Positions 6,598 through 8,912 of a DNA stretch of 8,912 nt are shown one piece after another. The translations under genes and the position numbers were made by a program. Where the stretch lies: NCBI GenBank assembly GCA_049281195.1, contig JBAPRR010000178.1, positions 1-8,912 of the forward strand. The letters are read 5' to 3'. The notes beneath the pieces are model-generated. The model was given only the letters and a program-made list of their open reading frames with translations, made no database searches and was not told the origin of the DNA. Positions within the stretch are counted from its first letter, which is position 1. Every line of letters starts with the position of its first letter. The DNA comes from JBAPRR01 sp049281195. GTDB lineage: Bacteria; Actinomycetota; Acidimicrobiia; Acidimicrobiales; CAVXTF01.

Positions 6598-7570
6598 TCA
6601 GGTTCGGTACTACTTCCAGAGCGAAACGCCTGATCGAAACGTCCGACGGAGCGTCGCGCATCCACAGGACGAATTCGCGACAACCCGCGTCGATGTACGC
6701 CTGGGTTTTCTCGGTCACCTGCTCGACGGTACCAACCAGGTTGTCGCGAAGGTAGTCATCGGCTGCCATCCGACCCCACAGGTTTCCGCCGTCGGGTTCC
6801 TCGCACCACGCCCGGGCGCCGGCATCGGTGTCGAATATGTGGCAATCGGGCCCGTGCGTGCGCGTGATCGAGTCGAAGTCCCGTCCTTCGTTGTCGCAAT
6901 GTTGGCGGAGAACTTCTGATTTGTGCACGAATTCGTCCAGGCCCACCTGCCAGTTGGTGGCGTCCGCATGCCGTGCCGCGATGCGCAATGTTTTTTTGAC
7001 CCCTCCGCCTCCCACCCAGATTTCGGGCAGTTGCTGGACCGGCTTCGGGTCGCAGTACGCGCCATTCAGCTTCACGTGTGCGCCGTCGTAGGTCACGGTT
7101 TCGTCCGTCCACAGTTTTTTGATCGCCTCGATGGTCTCTTCGAGGATGGCGAGGCGTTCTGAGTCAGCGGGGTAGCGGTAGCCGTACGCGTCGTACTCCT
7201 GCTCGTACCAGCCCGCTCCGATCCCGAGGATGAGCCTCCCGCCCGACATCACGTCGAGGCACGCGGCCTGTTTCGCCAGGTGGCCGGCGTTTCGGTACGC
7301 GGCGCAGGTGACCAATTGGCCGAGCTTCACCCGCGAGGTGTGCTGCGACAGAGCGGACAACATGGTGAACGGTTCGAATACGTGGGTCGGTTCCCTGCGC
7401 GGCACCGTCTCCATATGGTCGTAGACCCAAATGTGGTCGTAGCCGAGCTCTTCTGCCAGGACCGCTATCTCGACCGACCTGGCCCACGCGTCGGGACCGC
7501 TCACTCCTGAGTACTCGAGCTTCCATCCCTGGGGAACGAAGACACCGAATCGCAGTGGTCCCGTGCTCAC
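6593..7570 (-). CDS. LLM-class F420-dependent-type oxidoreductase
   Basis: Member of the bacterial luciferase-like TIM-barrel superfamily, 325 residues from GTG 7570. Characteristic features are LRFGVFVPQ at the N-terminus, LAEELGYDHIWVYDH (38-52), VKLGQLVTC (81-89), the block around YRNAGHLAKQAACLDVMSGG (92-111) followed by RLILGIGAGWYEQEYDAYG, and PEIWVGGGGVKKTLRIAARHAD near 182-203. In actinobacteria these enzymes commonly use coenzyme F420, though FMN cannot be excluded from sequence alone. They perform hydride transfers or oxidations on diverse small molecules. GTG 7570 overlaps the upstream TGA as GTGA and has GGGAG at 7579-7583. An in-frame start at 7600 would add 10 residues without family support and overlap the VOC gene further. 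The TAG at 6593-6595 lies in a short tandem repeat. The substrate is unknown. Confidence 0.93.
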   Translation of the reverse strand: MSTGPLRFGVFVPQGWKLEYSGVSGPDAWARSVEIAVLAEELGYDHIWVYDHMETVPRREPTHVFEPFTMLSALSQHTSRVKLGQLVTCAAYRNAGHLAKQAACLDVMSGGRLILGIGAGWYEQEYDAYGYRYPADSERLAILEETIEAIKKLWTDETVTYDGAHVKLNGAYCDPKPVQQLPEIWVGGGGVKKTLRIAARHADATNWQVGLDEFVHKSEVLRQHCDNEGRDFDSITRTHGPDCHIFDTDAGARAWCEEPDGGNLWGRMAADDYLRDNLVGTVEQVTEKTQAYIDAGCREFVLWMRDAPSDVSIRRFALEVVPNLK

Positions 7571-8016
7571 GCGGCGAACTCCCAGTACTGCAGCTCGCAC
7601 ATCATCGGCAGCAGGTACTTCACATAGATGGAGTGGATGGTCAAAGGACCCTGATCGTCAGCCTGAAGGTCGATCAGATCCACCCTGTCGTCCTGCTTCT
7701 GGAATTCGACGGCCCGGTCACGCACTCCTACGAGATCGTCGAGACTCGAAATGGCAAACCCGAAGTGATCCATTCGCGGGCACCTCATCGGGTCGCCTTC
7801 GGCGATCAGGAAGATGAATTGGTCCCAGTGCACGCAACTGAGGATCAGCCGTTTGCGGTCGATCGTCATCGTCGGCATCTCGTCGAACCCGAGCACCTCG
7901 GTGAAGAACCTGCACAGGTCCTTTCGGTTTGTCTCGTCGAGCAGGTCGGAAGGAACGCTCATCGCCACGTGATTGAAGCGCGGATTCCCCGCCGGATAGA
8001 AGGAGTGTCTGGTCAT
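7567..8016 (-). CDS. VOC (glyoxalase/extradiol dioxygenase-fold) family protein
   Basis: A 149-residue protein with the paired beta-alpha-beta-beta-beta modules of the vicinal oxygen chelate superfamily. Module one begins FNHVAMSVP (H16), continues with LCRFFTEVLGF, and ends QFIFLIAEG (E73 possible). Module two begins MDHFGFAIS (H84), followed by LDDLVGVRDRAVEF, and ends LPMMCELQYWEF (E141). H16, H84 and E141, perhaps with E73, could bind a divalent metal, so an enzyme such as a dioxygenase, epimerase or lyase is plausible. Family membership alone does not tell the reaction. ATG 8016 has GGAG at 8024-8027. Its TGA overlaps the start of the luciferase-like gene by 4 nt, implying the two are made together. 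Confidence 0.9.
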   Translation of the reverse strand: MTRHSFYPAGNPRFNHVAMSVPSDLLDETNRKDLCRFFTEVLGFDEMPTMTIDRKRLILSCVHWDQFIFLIAEGDPMRCPRMDHFGFAISSLDDLVGVRDRAVEFQKQDDRVDLIDLQADDQGPLTIHSIYVKYLLPMMCELQYWEFAA

Positions 8017-8034
8017 CTCGCCGCTCCGATCTTC

Positions 8035-8088
8035 TCTTGGTGGATTTACCGGTCTGGCCGGAATTACGGGTCTTCCGGATTTATCGGG
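8035..8088. repeat. Three adjacent imperfect 18-bp units in the ADH-VOC gap
   Basis: Units at 8035-8052, 8053-8070 and 8071-8088 each start with TCT and contain a GGA(T/A)TTA core followed by CGG or CGGG. Alignment of the third unit needs small indels. The last unit covers the TAA (8081-8083) of the dehydrogenase gene. Within it an inverted pair, CCGGAA at 8058-8063 and TTCCGG at 8073-8078, could form a 6-bp stem with a 9-nt loop. No U-run follows, so a classical terminator is not supported. It could be a processing or protein-binding site, or a replication-slippage product. Confidence 0.6.
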
Positions 8089-8912
8089 AAAGCTGGGGAA
8101 CGACCATCACCTTGCCCGCAATGCGTCCCTCGGCCAGGCCCGACAGGGCTTCGGATATGCGGTCGAGGGGCACGTCATCGGGGTCGATGAGCACGTCGAT
8201 GGGCAGCTTTCCCGACGACAGCAGTGCGAGCGCCTGGTCGAACCCGTCCGCGTCGTACACGAACGAGCCGGTCACCTCGAGCTCGTTCAACAACATCCGG
8301 TTCGGATCGAACGAGGGCGCTTCCATCCCCGCACCCACGAACACCAGCCGACCGCCGCGCTTGAGCTGGCAGAAGCCCGCTTCCATGGCGGCCTTCTTTC
8401 CTGAGCACTCGAGCGCCACGTCGACAGCCCGCTCGGCGATCACGTCGGGCTCCCACGGCTTGAACATCTCGAGCTGCGCGGGCTCCAGGACCTCTTCGGC
8501 ACCCAAACGTCGCGCAAGCTCACGGCGAGGCTCTCCCGGTTCGACGACCGTGACGGGGGATATGCCCTTGGCCACCAAGGCGGCGATCGTCAGGGCGCCG
8601 ATCGGGCCCGCGCCGAAGACCATCGCCGAATCGCCCGGCTTCACACCTGATCTCGTTATGCCGTGGAGCGCCACGGCCAGGGGCTCGGCAAGGGCCGCGG
8701 CCCGTTCAGGCAGGCCCTCGGGTATCCGTATGAGGGAGCCGGCACTCTCGAGCACGAAGGCGGCGAACGCCCCCATGTGACCTCCGCCCCCTCCCATGCG
8801 TGAGCGGTTCTCGCATTGCGACGGCTTGCCCTCTTGGCATCGTCTGCACTGTCCGCACCTCGGTGATGGGCCGACGACGACCTCGTCTCCCGGTTTCCAC
8901 GCGGTTACGCCG
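8081..8912 (-). CDS. Zinc-dependent medium-chain alcohol dehydrogenase, N-terminus beyond window
   Basis: Partial MDR-family dehydrogenase, about 276 residues visible. The frame stays open to the right edge, so the first 60-70 residues, including the catalytic zinc Cys/His, are missing. The visible N-terminal part reads WKPGDEVVVGPSPRCGQC and continues through C-X2-C-X2-C-X7-C (codons at 8855, 8846, 8837 and 8813), the structural zinc lobe. ATG 8795-8797 is therefore internal and not the start. Next come EPLAVALHGI and the Rossmann motif GAGPIG (8597-8614). An acidic residue in VVEPGEP at the end of the second strand suggests NAD rather than NADP. The protein ends GKVMVVPQLSR. It would oxidise an alcohol or reduce a carbonyl; similarity to threonine, sorbitol or other polyol dehydrogenases cannot be resolved. 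It is the first visible gene of the minus operon, 64 nt before the VOC gene. Confidence 0.94.
   Translation of the reverse strand, partial: GVTAWKPGDEVVVGPSPRCGQCRRCQEGKPSQCENRSRMGGGGGHMGAFAAFVLESAGSLIRIPEGLPERAAALAEPLAVALHGITRSGVKPGDSAMVFGAGPIGALTIAALVAKGISPVTVVEPGEPRRELARRLGAEEVLEPAQLEMFKPWEPDVIAERAVDVALECSGKKAAMEAGFCQLKRGGRLVFVGAGMEAPSFDPNRMLLNELEVTGSFVYDADGFDQALALLSSGKLPIDVLIDPDDVPLDRISEALSGLAEGRIAGKVMVVPQLSR

Noticed and set aside
8037..8780. Ser/Ala-rich + strand frame of 247 codons over the dehydrogenase
   Set aside because: Low-complexity composition typical of antisense frames. The minus strand has the zinc-lobe cysteines and Rossmann motif.
8706..8900. Minus-strand frame of 64 codons at the right edge
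   Set aside because: The dehydrogenase frame stays open through this stretch and encodes the conserved zinc-binding cysteines, so this one is a shadow.

Overview
This is a GC-rich actinobacterial-type window. F420-type luciferase-like oxidoreductase, a DUF6295-like protein, frequent GTG starts and 1-4 nt gene overlaps all fit Actinomycetota. Acidimicrobiia or a relative is my best guess, but no marker gene settles it. Genes fill almost the whole sequence. I see no RNA gene, insertion sequence, CRISPR array, origin or phage gene.

Left half (1-4631, + strand): five tightly packed genes. They are the end of a peptide ABC transporter (ATPase of the OppF/DppF type cut by the left edge, then OppC/DppC-type and OppB/DppB-type permeases), a DUF1028/COG3342 Ntn-hydrolase-like gene split by an apparent frameshift near position 3018, and a stand-alone PolA-type 5'-3' exonuclease. 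The likely theme is peptide or peptide-like substrate uptake followed by cytoplasmic hydrolysis. The exonuclease appears to be a passenger.

Right half (8912-4628, - strand): six genes reading leftward. They are a medium-chain zinc alcohol dehydrogenase (N-terminus beyond the right edge), a VOC/glyoxalase-fold protein, an F420-type luciferase-like oxidoreductase, a dienelactone-hydrolase-family protein, a small DUF6295-like protein and an L,D-transpeptidase-like lipoprotein with a long Thr/Pro linker. Gaps are 64 nt, a 4-nt overlap, 26 nt, 2 nt and a 1-nt overlap, so this reads as one operon. The first four look like a catabolic cassette for an unknown compound (oxidation, possible ring or double-bond chemistry, lactone or ester hydrolysis). 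The last two are harder to connect to that role.

The two operons converge and their stop codons share bases at 4628-4631, leaving no intergenic terminator. Both true gaps in the minus operon carry short tandem repeats that include the stop codon of the upstream gene. Promoters for both operons lie outside the window. Nothing here is a clear new system. The best candidates for a second look are the frameshifted DUF1028 gene beside a peptide transporter and the unassigned F420/VOC/DLH cassette.
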